Source: Odoribacter splanchnicus DSM 20712
GTDB taxonomy: Bacteria; Bacteroidota; Bacteroidia; Bacteroidales; Marinifilaceae
DNA: 64,000 nt
Assembly: GCF_000190535.1 (NCBI RefSeq)
Contig: NC_015160.1
Coordinates: forward strand, 2,666,001 to 2,730,000
Direction: 5' to 3'
Part shown: one piece after another, positions 36,916 to 45,336 of the stretch
How positions within the stretch are numbered: position 1 is the first letter of the stretch
Layout: each line of letters begins with the position of its first letter
Made by a program: the position numbers and the translations under genes
The notes under the pieces: generated by a model
Seen by the model: the letters and a program-made list of their open reading frames with translations, nothing else
Database searches by the model: none
Told to the model about the DNA's origin: nothing

Positions 36916-36996
36916 ATTACAACAACCGCTGCTGATTGACTATCAGCTCAAATTAATTACCCTTCCAACATGGCTCAGTTTTTTGCCGGTTACATG
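36916..36996 (+). repeat. 81-bp direct repeat, copy 2
   Basis: Matches 35339-35419 with three substitutions. The sequence beyond each copy is unrelated, so the homology ends sharply on both sides. Confidence 0.85.
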
Positions 36997-37077
36997 CTTT
37001 ATGCCCATTTATGGTGTATTTTTCCATTTGTGCATCAAAAACTTTGCAGAAGTCAACCGCAATACAGAAAATTTCAG

Positions 37078-37085
37078 TAACTTTG
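37078..37085 (+). promoter_or_regulatory. -7 box for the AraC-type regulator gene
   Basis: TAACTTTG, 85 bp before the proposed TTG start at 37171. Confidence 0.45.
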
Positions 37086-37170
37086 TTCTCGGTAGTCATA
37101 GTGATTACCAATTTTTTAGGCACTTATATTTCATTGAACTCACGTTAAATTATTTATTGTATATATAGTC

Positions 37171-38268
37171 TTGGATACTTGTTTAGATCTTATTGCTCTT
37201 CAATATACTTGCATGATTGTAATGGGCGTGCTTGCATTTTTTGTTTTTGTGTCGCGCTACTATGTAACTTGCCGTAACAGGCTATTTGAACAGTCGCGTG
37301 GGATGATTGTTGCGGCATTACTGTTGTTTATCGTACACTTTATGTGTCAGATGCTTTTGGGTTGGCGACAACGTGGGGACGATGTAGGTATTCTGTTTAA
37401 TCTGCTGTTTTATTTGCCTTCGGCTCTTCTGTTGTCGTGGTCGCAGCTTAATATTCTGCGCGCCGGGCATGGACGTTGGAGTTTTATGCGCTATGGCGTT
37501 GTAGGGTATACTCTTATGGTATTGTGCATAGTCGCAGGTGTTATCTCAAATGGCAGTCTGCATATCGGTACTATGCTATATGTAGCTGATGCCATTCATT
37601 TCTTTACTTTGTTCTATTATATATGGGTACCGCTTAAGGAGCTTGGTAATGTTCAACGTCGGCTCGACAGTGAACTTGGTAATCCTGCAGACACTTACCT
37701 GAGCACTATGCGCATTGGACTTTTTGTGGTGTGTGCTTTTACAGTAATTTCACCTCTTTATATATTGTCGCGGCCGTTACTCTTTGTCTTTGGGCCTTTG
37801 GGACTGATTTCGCTTTCGCTGTTCATAGTCAGTTTTACGGCGCTTGGATTCAGTATGTCCGAGGGGGTGACTGAGATTGTAGCCGAGACTAACAAGGAGG
37901 TTGCTGCTGCTAAAGTCTTTAGTGAGATTGTGCCTGAGCGTATTGCCGAAATAGATATGGCAGTAACCAAATGGCGAAGCGAGGGTGGTTTTAGGGATAG
38001 CGACTTGACATTATCCTCGTTTGCTCGTCGTATAATGGTTAATCGCACCGATGTAGCTTCATATCTGACTTCCATATATGGTAAGAGTTTCCGTACATGG
38101 CTTTCAGGTATTCGCGTGGAGGAGGCAAAGGCACTCATGGCAGCACACCCCGAATATAGTAACGAGGTTGTTTCTATGGAGTGCGGTTTCTCGTCGCGTG
38201 TGTATTTTCAGCGTCTGTTCAAGGAAAGGACAGGTTTGACTCCAGCCGAGTGGCGTCGTCAGTACTAA
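37171..38268 (+). CDS. Membrane-anchored AraC-family transcriptional regulator
   Basis: 365 residues. The first about 235 residues form seven probable membrane helices with short loops; the last about 100 are an AraC-type double helix-turn-helix domain (LTLSSFARRIMVNRTDVASYL, then FSSRVYFQRLFKERTGLTPAEWR). Such proteins bind DNA while fixed in the inner membrane and sense small molecules or envelope state. The start is uncertain: TTG at 37171 gives a full first helix; the first ATG is 42 bp later and would cut into it. It stands 178 bp upstream of two lipoprotein genes on the same strand, its likely targets. Codon choice is less GC-rich than in the flanking chromosome. Confidence 0.85.
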   Translation: MDTCLDLIALQYTCMIVMGVLAFFVFVSRYYVTCRNRLFEQSRGMIVAALLLFIVHFMCQMLLGWRQRGDDVGILFNLLFYLPSALLLSWSQLNILRAGHGRWSFMRYGVVGYTLMVLCIVAGVISNGSLHIGTMLYVADAIHFFTLFYYIWVPLKELGNVQRRLDSELGNPADTYLSTMRIGLFVVCAFTVISPLYILSRPLLFVFGPLGLISLSLFIVSFTALGFSMSEGVTEIVAETNKEVAAAKVFSEIVPERIAEIDMAVTKWRSEGGFRDSDLTLSSFARRIMVNRTDVASYLTSIYGKSFRTWLSGIRVEEAKALMAAHPEYSNEVVSMECGFSSRVYFQRLFKERTGLTPAEWRRQY

Positions 38269-38309
38269 TGTGTTGGTTATGTGTGTGTGTTTACTACTGA
38301 ATGTAAGAT

Positions 38310-38331
38310 GTAACTTTTGTGTAAAAGTTAC
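38310..38331. terminator. Perfect 9-bp inverted repeat after the regulator gene
   Basis: GTAACTTTT-GTGT-AAAAGTTAC, 42 nt past the regulator stop and 66 bp before the next -7 box. It could end the regulator transcript or serve as a binding site for it. Confidence 0.5.
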
Positions 38332-38396
38332 GTCTCTTTCCTACAAGAGTGACACATAAGTGATGTTTTTGAAGTTTTTAACGGTTGATGTTTCTG

Positions 38397-38404
38397 TATC
38401 TTTG
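38397..38404 (+). promoter_or_regulatory. -7 box for the lipoprotein gene pair
   Basis: TATCTTTG, 43 bp before the ATG at 38447. A TTTG occurs at 38368-38371, somewhat farther than the usual -33 spacing, which would suit an activator-dependent promoter. Confidence 0.55.
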
Positions 38405-38446
38405 CATCTGGAAATTCAAACATAAACTCTCATATTTCAAATCACT

Positions 38447-40096
38447 ATGCAAAAAATCTATCTTTATTTAATGGCGTGTGCCATGGGTGCTATGTCTTTG
38501 GCTTCGTGTTCCGAAGAATCTTCTACTCCCGATGCTGATGGTGGTGGCGATGGCACTATCGAAGTCCCTTTAGCTCAAGTCGCAAAACCCAAACCTAACC
38601 CTTGGCTTGCACAGGAAGAGTATAGTATTACGCACTTCAATTCGGCTCAGACCGATGCCTTCTCGTATGCAGTCAAGGATGGAACTTTCAATATAGACCT
38701 CGCCAAGTGTCAGATGACATGGAGCGGTCCCGTGAATTTGATGACTCTTGCTTCGACTTCACCAAATTATATGTGGGGCATGAGTAGCGACCGCGTCTCG
38801 TATCTTGATATCAGCGACGGCAAACTTGAAAGGGTTGCCGAGGCTGGCTTGCCAGGAATTACAATGAAGACTCAGGAGCAACTCACAAGTATGACTGCAG
38901 AGCATGCTACTTACGACGAACTTTCCAAGACGGTTACCGATATACTCGGTCCCATGCCACAAATGTCTATGGCCAACGGTAACTATGTACTCTGCGACAA
39001 GGATAACTATGCTTACACCAATGCAGGTCAGGTAATGGCACGCTATCGCCTTGCCAATCCTAACAATCCCAAGGATGGTATCGTGCTGGATCATCAAATC
39101 AGACTTACCAACTTTACCTTCAACTCTTTTACCCTCGTAGGTGCTACTATGACCTATGACGGCCACCTCATTGTGGCAGCACAGAACGGAATTCTCGTAC
39201 TGAATCGTGCTCTTACCACAATCGAGGATTCATACGCACTTCCATCAGACCAGGTTCTCACCAACTCTATCAGTATCGACGAGAATGGCGGCGTTTACGT
39301 AGCAAGTAACAGTCGCGAACCAGGCGGCAAAGGCCTTATGCAGAAACTTATCTGCAAGGACGGCAAAATCTCTACCTCTCAGGCAGATGGTGCATGGCAA
39401 GCCTATTACGACGGTGGCCCGATGGCTCCATGTATCAAACTCGGGTACGGGACAGGTTCAACCCCCACACTTATGGGCTTTGGCCAGGACGAGGACAAAC
39501 TCGTAGTTATTACCGATGGCTCCAAGCGTATGAAACTGGTAGCATTCTGGCGTGACGAAATCCCCTCAGACGCACAGCAAGTGGCAGGGTACGACAAACG
39601 TATAGCCGGAGTGCATGAGGTTACATGCGGCCAGCCTGCATCAACAGAGTGGATACAGTCCGAGCAGTCAGTTGTAGTGGGTGGCTATGATGCCTTTGTG
39701 GTAAACAACATCAATGTTACTGCTCAGGAAATAAACGACAAGATTGTTGGTGTGCTTGCTATTGGTCCTATTGTCAAAGGCCCTCAAGGTGCCGAGTGTG
39801 TACGTTGGAATACAAAGGAGAACAAGTGGGAGAATAAGTGGGCGTGCAGCGATGTAAGTTCAGTAAGTATGATTCCTGCCGTAAGCACCAAGTCCGAGAT
39901 GGTATTCGTATGTGGCTGGAACGATGCTTCGGGCTGGGAAGTTACAGGACTTGACTGGAAGAGTGGTGCCACACGTCATCGCAGCATATTGGGCAAGAGC
40001 AATCGGGCCAATGGAGCCTATGCCATCATTCAGTATCTTGCTAACGGCGACCTTTTATTCAACTCTGTTGCCGGACCAATCCGCGTAAAATATTGA
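38447..40096 (+). CDS. Secreted lipoprotein of unknown function, propeller-like repeats
   Basis: 549 residues. A signal peptide ends in a lipobox (LASC at about residue 21), followed by a Gly/Asp-rich linker that suggests surface or periplasmic display. The body is beta-rich, with repeated blocks of the kind seen in propellers (MTYDGHLIVAAQNGILVLN, ISIDENGGVYVAS, KMKLVAFWRDE-like). No catalytic motif is recognised. It is followed 39 bp later by the DUF1254/DUF1214 lipoprotein gene, probably the same transcript. Confidence 0.7.
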   Translation: MQKIYLYLMACAMGAMSLASCSEESSTPDADGGGDGTIEVPLAQVAKPKPNPWLAQEEYSITHFNSAQTDAFSYAVKDGTFNIDLAKCQMTWSGPVNLMTLASTSPNYMWGMSSDRVSYLDISDGKLERVAEAGLPGITMKTQEQLTSMTAEHATYDELSKTVTDILGPMPQMSMANGNYVLCDKDNYAYTNAGQVMARYRLANPNNPKDGIVLDHQIRLTNFTFNSFTLVGATMTYDGHLIVAAQNGILVLNRALTTIEDSYALPSDQVLTNSISIDENGGVYVASNSREPGGKGLMQKLICKDGKISTSQADGAWQAYYDGGPMAPCIKLGYGTGSTPTLMGFGQDEDKLVVITDGSKRMKLVAFWRDEIPSDAQQVAGYDKRIAGVHEVTCGQPASTEWIQSEQSVVVGGYDAFVVNNINVTAQEINDKIVGVLAIGPIVKGPQGAECVRWNTKENKWENKWACSDVSSVSMIPAVSTKSEMVFVCGWNDASGWEVTGLDWKSGATRHRSILGKSNRANGAYAIIQYLANGDLLFNSVAGPIRVKY

Positions 40097-40134
40097 GATA
40101 ATTTTATCATCATATAACAAAAGCAAAATAAATT

Positions 40135-41508
40135 ATGAAACGTCTATTTCTTCCTATTCTGGTGACACTAAGTATGTTTACAGTAAGTTGCGACAAAGAC
40201 TCGGTTACCAATCCTGATGATGTTCCCGTTTCCGTTACCGAGAGTGAACTAAAAGAGGCATTCTATTATACCTTTCCACTAATGATAATGGATGCCACAG
40301 AATCGGTAGAAACAAATACCGAGACATTCGTACCGGGCATACCTCGTGCACCGGTTAATCAGCTTATTCATGCTGTAAAGCTGGCCGACGCATCGAACAA
40401 GTCAGTGGTGACACCTAATGTGGATACATATTACAGTCGGTTATGGATGGATATGAATGAGGAACCAGTTGTGTTCGAATTTCCTGATGTTAAAGACAGA
40501 TTCTGCAATATCCAGGTGCTCGACGCATGGACCAATACAACAAAGCTTATCACCGATGGCGGCACATACGTGTTTGCCAAGAAGGGACAGACGGTCACTG
40601 TTCCCTCAGGAGCCACTCTTGTGGAAATGCCTACAACAATGGGCTGGTGTATTGTTCGCATCCTTAATAAGGGAGAGGGCGACTATGAGAATGTCAAGAA
40701 GATTCAGGATGCAATGAAGGCTTATCCTCTTTCGGCTTATGGCAATGCAGGATATGTAGCACCCAAGGGCACTTACGATGCAGCGAAGGATGTGAATCCA
40801 GTGATGAAATGTATGTCCATGCCGCTTGAGGAGTATTTCGCCAAGGCAAACTCACTCATGGAAAAGAACTCTCCTTTGAGCTTTGATACCGAGATCATAA
40901 ATCGATTGAAGAAACTTGGTGTTGGTCCGGGGCTTGACCTGAAGCAAATTGAAAATGGAGCAGAGATGTTTGCCAAAATCAAAGCTTCTTTCAAGGCAGA
41001 TGCCGTAGCAATTGCAGCCACAAACAAGAAGAACATAGGAGGTATATGGTCTTATTTTAAGGAACCTATAGGCGACTTTGGCAAAGCCTATGATTACCGT
41101 GCTGCTGTCGCGCTGGTGGGACTTGGTGCCAATACCAATGAAATAGCTATTTATCCTCGTGCCGACTATGATTCTAACAATGAAGTACTTAATGGTGCAA
41201 ATAGTTACACGTTGCATTTCAGCTCACTTCCTCCGGTTGAGGAAGGCGGTTTCTGGTCGATAACTGCCTACGGAGATGACAACTATCTTATTGATAATCC
41301 TATCAATAGATATAATGTTACCGACCGTAGCGAATACAAGCTCAATGTTGATGGATCGCTTGATGTTACGTTGTCGGCTAACGCCCCTCAAGATGGCTCT
41401 TATTGGTTGCCAACAGGCAATAAGGCTTTCCATCTTTTCATGCGTATGTATCTGCCCGATTTAAAGGCACTGGATAATTGGACTCCACCGACTATTACAA
41501 AGAAATAA
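40135..41508 (+). CDS. DUF1254/DUF1214 lipoprotein
   Basis: 457 residues. The signal peptide ends in a lipobox (TVSC at about residue 19). The DUF1254 domain is recognised by TPNVDTYYSRLWMD and DVKDRFCNIQVLDAWTN, the DUF1214 domain by SSLPPVEEGGFWSITAYGDD, NRYNVTDRS and the closing FMRMYLPD. Proteins of this pair of domains occur widely as secreted proteins without an agreed activity. It ends the cargo operon, about 100 bp before the IS-1 left-end remnant. Confidence 0.82.
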   Translation: MKRLFLPILVTLSMFTVSCDKDSVTNPDDVPVSVTESELKEAFYYTFPLMIMDATESVETNTETFVPGIPRAPVNQLIHAVKLADASNKSVVTPNVDTYYSRLWMDMNEEPVVFEFPDVKDRFCNIQVLDAWTNTTKLITDGGTYVFAKKGQTVTVPSGATLVEMPTTMGWCIVRILNKGEGDYENVKKIQDAMKAYPLSAYGNAGYVAPKGTYDAAKDVNPVMKCMSMPLEEYFAKANSLMEKNSPLSFDTEIINRLKKLGVGPGLDLKQIENGAEMFAKIKASFKADAVAIAATNKKNIGGIWSYFKEPIGDFGKAYDYRAAVALVGLGANTNEIAIYPRADYDSNNEVLNGANSYTLHFSSLPPVEEGGFWSITAYGDDNYLIDNPINRYNVTDRSEYKLNVDGSLDVTLSANAPQDGSYWLPTGNKAFHLFMRMYLPDLKALDNWTPPTITKK

Positions 41509-41615
41509 GGTATAGGATGAAACCTTGTAAATTCCGGTAAAACTTTTTCAAACAAAATAAATTAGGGCTGACACTTCATCAGGAGGTATCATCCCTTTTC
41601 AAGTATATTTATTTG

Positions 41616-41798
41616 GGGACATTCAGTAAATACTATAAAATCAGCCAACTAATTCATACATAAAATATTGCGAATTAGTTGGCTTTTTTGTATCTTTAGG
41701 TATTCCCCCGCAAATAAGGTTTGGAAGCCAAAACGGGGGAAATTTCCCAACCAAGATATGGCAAAAGTACAAAATATTTCAGAAATTCACCCAACTTT
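41616..41798 (+). mobile_element. IS-1 left-end remnant
   Basis: Matches the first about 183 bp of intact IS-1: terminus GGGACATTCAGTAAAT, the leader hairpin and T-run, and the first 14 codons of the transposase (MAKVQNISEIHPTF). It is cut by the inner end of IS-2 copy B at 41799. Confidence 0.9.
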
Positions 41799-43197
41799 CA
41801 GGGCAACCGCACCAAAATTTCTATTAAAATATGTTTTGTGGCATAAATCATTAAAATATTTCAAAAAAAGTTGTGTAATTGGGGAATAAAGGTAATCTTG
41901 CAGATAGAAAAGTCTTAACTATGAAAATAGAACCTTAACGACTGGATTTTTTACGTGAAGATTTTGCAAACCAAAGTCTCTTGACTATGATTCGTGAGAT
42001 CTTATAAGAGGTCTCTTTCCATAAAGAGGCCTCTTTTTATGATTTAGAAAATCAGATTAGTATCCCAATAATTTTCTTAAATAGTTAATATCCAAGGCTG
42101 CTTTGTAAAGTCTTCTTTTTAGACTCAGTTTGTCTTTTTGTTCTGATACGATATGTAAAGCTACTTTTCTAAGCACTGACAAGTTTTGCGAGGAGTATCC
42201 TTTCCTTGCCCTGCAATTATCCTCTTTAAAAGTAACATCCAGGTGCCAATGAAGTTGGTTTTCAATGCTCCGGTGTCCCCTTATCAGCTTTTGAAAGTAA
42301 GACGCGCTTAATCCGATCTCATCACTGATATAATATCTGGTTTCATAGGTTGTCTTCCCGTTTATTTCCCGACTTGACTCTATTTTTATAATCGTGCCCG
42401 GTCCCCTCCAGGATCGAATAGTTTCCGCAAGCAGATATTCCCTTGCAGGAAGAATGCAGCACTTCCTGACCTCTATCCTTCCATGATCTTTATCTACGCT
42501 CGTATCTTTATCAAGGCCGCCGTTTACTTTAAATGCACATTCAATATCTTCATACAGAGATTTCTGATTGCCCTTTACCGACAACAAATAATGGCCTTTC
42601 TTATCAAGTATTAAGTCAACGATCTCTCGCTGTGTCCCCATGGCATCTATGGAGACAATCGCCTCTTCAATGTCAATCTCCGACAAGACAGCAGGGATGG
42701 CTGTTATCTCATTAGACTTGTCTTCTACCTTTCCTTGAGAGATACAGAACCTATTCTCGATTACCCAAGCATTCAGGATATACAGACCTTTATTTCCTGT
42801 GGAAGTCGGAGATGTCCCACCTTGTTTCTTTCCATCTATAACAATCTGCTTTTCTGATAAATCAGACAGGAGTGATTTACCATAACTGCGAAGACAATGT
42901 TCCAATTCTGATGGTTCAATACGCTGGAATACACGCTCAAACGTATCTTCTGATGGTACACCGTTTGGTAGAGAAAGCAAATCATTCAACATTTCTCCAC
43001 GCTCTAAAGCAAACAGACGCATATCTTCATAATCTGTCCCGCCTGTCAGATAAGTACACAAACCTATCATTAATATATCTGACAACAAAGGTAGACAGCG
43101 ACCTGTTACACGAGGATCTGTCACTTCTGAAAAATAATTAGAGGTATTCATTTTGCAATGATAAACTTTTTAGAGGAATTTTGGTGCGGTCGCCCTG
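41799..43197 (-). mobile_element. IS-2 copy B (ISAs1 family)
   Basis: 1399 bp, inverted relative to copy A and nearly identical to it. The inner terminus reads CAGGGCAACCGCACCAAAATT and the outer terminus carries G at position 7, the same end-specific difference as in copy A. Confidence 0.9.
42057..43151 (-). CDS. ISAs1-family transposase, copy B
   Basis: 364 residues, same domains and catalytic residues as copy A at 33695-34795. One fewer A in a short A-run near the end shifts the last codons, so the C-terminus reads LRKLLGY instead of LRKIIGILI. The change affects only the last residues and is unlikely to matter. Confidence 0.92.
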   Translation of the reverse strand: MNTSNYFSEVTDPRVTGRCLPLLSDILMIGLCTYLTGGTDYEDMRLFALERGEMLNDLLSLPNGVPSEDTFERVFQRIEPSELEHCLRSYGKSLLSDLSEKQIVIDGKKQGGTSPTSTGNKGLYILNAWVIENRFCISQGKVEDKSNEITAIPAVLSEIDIEEAIVSIDAMGTQREIVDLILDKKGHYLLSVKGNQKSLYEDIECAFKVNGGLDKDTSVDKDHGRIEVRKCCILPAREYLLAETIRSWRGPGTIIKIESSREINGKTTYETRYYISDEIGLSASYFQKLIRGHRSIENQLHWHLDVTFKEDNCRARKGYSSQNLSVLRKVALHIVSEQKDKLSLKRRLYKAALDINYLRKLLGY

Positions 43198-43206
43198 AAG
43201 CCGCTC
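43198..43206. repeat. Right 9-bp target duplication of the composite transposon
   Basis: AAGCCGCTC, identical to 33640-33648. Confidence 0.85.
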
Positions 43207-43236
43207 CCGGATACATGAAAAATACCAAAGTTTTAT

Positions 43237-43244
43237 TAACTTTG
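43237..43244 (+). promoter_or_regulatory. -7 box for the deaminase gene
   Basis: TAACTTTG, 33 bp before the ATG at 43277. The transposon end is only 39 bp upstream, so the -33 region lies between the two. Confidence 0.6.
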
Positions 43245-43276
43245 CCAGTTGACATTATAAATTTAAACCCAACCTT

Positions 43277-45226
43277 ATGATCACCAAAAACTATATAGCG
43301 AAAGGAGAAGGCGCCAACCGTTTCGAGAAAGTGCCGGTCCGTATTTATGAAAAACCTTCCGAAGCCGTTAAAGCGGTAGCCCGGGAAATTGCCGATCTGA
43401 TCCGTACGAATGCGGATAAAAGCGAAAAATGTGTCCTCGGATTAGCGACCGGTTCATCGCCGATCAAACTCTATGAAGAACTGGTCCGCATGCACCGTGA
43501 GGAAGGCCTGTCGTTCAAAAATGTAGTCAGTTTCAATCTGGACGAATACCTGCCTATGCCTAAAGAATCGGAGCAAAGCTACCATTATTTCATGCACCAT
43601 CACTTATTCGACCATATCGATATCGACCCGAAAAATATTCATATTCCGGACGGAACCTTAAAAGCGGAAGAGATAGAAAACTTTTGTAAGGAATACGAAC
43701 GGCAGATCGAGGCCGCCGGAGGTATCGACATTCAAGTGCTCGGAATCGGCCGCACAGGCCACATCGGTTTCAACGAACCCGGTTCGCCGCTGACTTCGAA
43801 AACCCGGATGGTATATTTAGACGATCTGACGATCAAGGATGCTGCAGGAGATTTCGGCGGCATGGAAAATGTGCCGTCCCGCGCCATTACCATGGGAGTG
43901 GGTACGATTATGAAAGCCCGGAAAGTAATACTCCTGGCTTGGGGTGAGAAAAAAGCTTCTATCATCAAAGCTACGGTCGAAGGTAGTGTTTCGGATGCTG
44001 TCCCTGCCACTTTTCTGCAAGTACATCCGAACGTACAGTTCGTCATCGACGAAAGTGCAGCCGAAGAACTGACGCGTGCCAATCAACCCTGGTTGGTCAG
44101 CAAAGTACAATGGAACGACAAGCTGATCCGAAAAGCCGTCATCTGGCTGTGCCAGAAAGTGAAAAAGCCGATCCTGAAAGTAGAAAACAAAGACTACATC
44201 GACAATGGGATGACCGATCTGATCAAGACTTTCGGTTCGGCCAATAAAGTAAATATCCAGGTATTCAACGACCTGCAACACACCATTACAGGTTGGCCGG
44301 GAGGCAAACCCAATGCAGATGATTCTACCCGTCCCGAAAGAGCCTATCCTTATCCTAAACGAATCCTGATCTTCAGTCCCCATCCAGACGACGACGTCAT
44401 CTCTATGGGAGGTACTTTCGCCCGGTTGGTAGAACAAGGTCACGAAGTGCATGTCGCTTACCAAACCTCGGGCAGCATCGCTGTTTTCGACGATTATATC
44501 TATCAGCAAATGGATATCGCCACCTCTTTTACTAAACTGGTGGACGGGGATTTACCGGCCATGGAAAACGCATTTTTACAAATAAAACAAGCTATCGCTA
44601 ACCGCAAACCGGGAGACGAGGAAGCACGGTATCTATTGCAATTCAAGGCCGCCCTTCGCCGGGCAGAAGCCCGCGGAGCCTGCCGTTTTATCGGTGTCCC
44701 TGAAGAACGGGTACACTTCCTGAACCTCCCCTTCTATGAAACCGGGAAAGTGAAAAAGAACCCGCTATCGCAAGCCGATGTCGATATTATCGTCGATCTT
44801 TTACGGAAAGTACAACCCCATCAGATCTATGCTGCGGGTGACTTAGCCGATCCGCACGGGACACACGGAGTCTGTCTGGATGCGATTCTCCGTGCCTACA
44901 ACATCATCGACCGGGACGAGTGGTTTAAAGATTGTAACACCTGGTGGTATCGCGGCGCGTGGATGGAATGGGAAGTAGAAAAAGTAGACATGGCGGTTCC
45001 GATCAGTCCGGCAGAATTGTCTATCAAACGGAAAGCGATCTACAAACACGGTTCACAAAACAACGGACCGGCATTTCCGGGAGATGATCCGCGTGAATTC
45101 TGGCAACGGGCGGAAGACCGTAACCGGAATACAGCGGATTTGTACAACCGTTTGGGTATGGCCGAATATGAAGCAATGGAGGTTTTTACCCGGTATAAGC
45201 ACGACCACGGAGACTCTCTGAAATAA
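43277..45226 (+). CDS. nagB: Glucosamine-6-phosphate deaminase fused to a PIG-L/LmbE domain
   Basis: 649 residues. The N-terminal half (about 1-290) is NagB-like: GLATGSSP binds phosphate, FNLDEY carries the catalytic Asp, and GRTGHIGFNEPGS holds the ring-opening His and Glu. The Asp that precedes this His by two residues in E. coli NagB is Thr here. The C-terminal half (from about 365) is a PIG-L/LmbE deacetylase-type domain with metal motif SPHPDDDV and a later His region (DPHGTHG). This fused form is known in Bacteroidetes; the combination suggests deacetylation and deamination of amino-sugar phosphates, but the substrate is not proven. The next gene is a sugar nucleotidyltransferase. Confidence 0.88.
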   Translation: MITKNYIAKGEGANRFEKVPVRIYEKPSEAVKAVAREIADLIRTNADKSEKCVLGLATGSSPIKLYEELVRMHREEGLSFKNVVSFNLDEYLPMPKESEQSYHYFMHHHLFDHIDIDPKNIHIPDGTLKAEEIENFCKEYERQIEAAGGIDIQVLGIGRTGHIGFNEPGSPLTSKTRMVYLDDLTIKDAAGDFGGMENVPSRAITMGVGTIMKARKVILLAWGEKKASIIKATVEGSVSDAVPATFLQVHPNVQFVIDESAAEELTRANQPWLVSKVQWNDKLIRKAVIWLCQKVKKPILKVENKDYIDNGMTDLIKTFGSANKVNIQVFNDLQHTITGWPGGKPNADDSTRPERAYPYPKRILIFSPHPDDDVISMGGTFARLVEQGHEVHVAYQTSGSIAVFDDYIYQQMDIATSFTKLVDGDLPAMENAFLQIKQAIANRKPGDEEARYLLQFKAALRRAEARGACRFIGVPEERVHFLNLPFYETGKVKKNPLSQADVDIIVDLLRKVQPHQIYAAGDLADPHGTHGVCLDAILRAYNIIDRDEWFKDCNTWWYRGAWMEWEVEKVDMAVPISPAELSIKRKAIYKHGSQNNGPAFPGDDPREFWQRAEDRNRNTADLYNRLGMAEYEAMEVFTRYKHDHGDSLK

Positions 45227-45289
45227 AATTTACCAGACCGGAACGGCAGATTCGTAAATGAATTTTAGGTTAAATCTTTAATCTTTTTA

Positions 45290-45297
45290 TAACTTTG
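45290..45297 (+). promoter_or_regulatory. -7 box for the nucleotidyltransferase gene
   Basis: TAACTTTG, 39 bp before the chosen ATG at 45337. An in-frame start at 45295 would overlap the box and is rejected. Confidence 0.6.
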
Positions 45298-45336
45298 TCG
45301 GCTCACAACACTGACACTTATAAAAATAGTATAATC

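Larger units (their letters stand above)
33649..43197. mobile_element. IS-2-bounded composite transposon with nested IS-1 remnants
   Basis: 9549 bp. The outer ends are the identical 21-bp IS-2 terminus (CAGGGCGACCGCACCAAAATT) in inverted orientation, flanked by a perfect 9-bp direct repeat; removing the unit leaves one AAGCCGCTC in the gdhA-deaminase gene spacer. Order inside: IS-2 copy A, IS-1 right end, satD/DUF3307 pair, AraC-type regulator, two lipoprotein genes, IS-1 left end, IS-2 copy B. The two transposases are nearly identical, which suggests recent acquisition. Confidence 0.88.
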
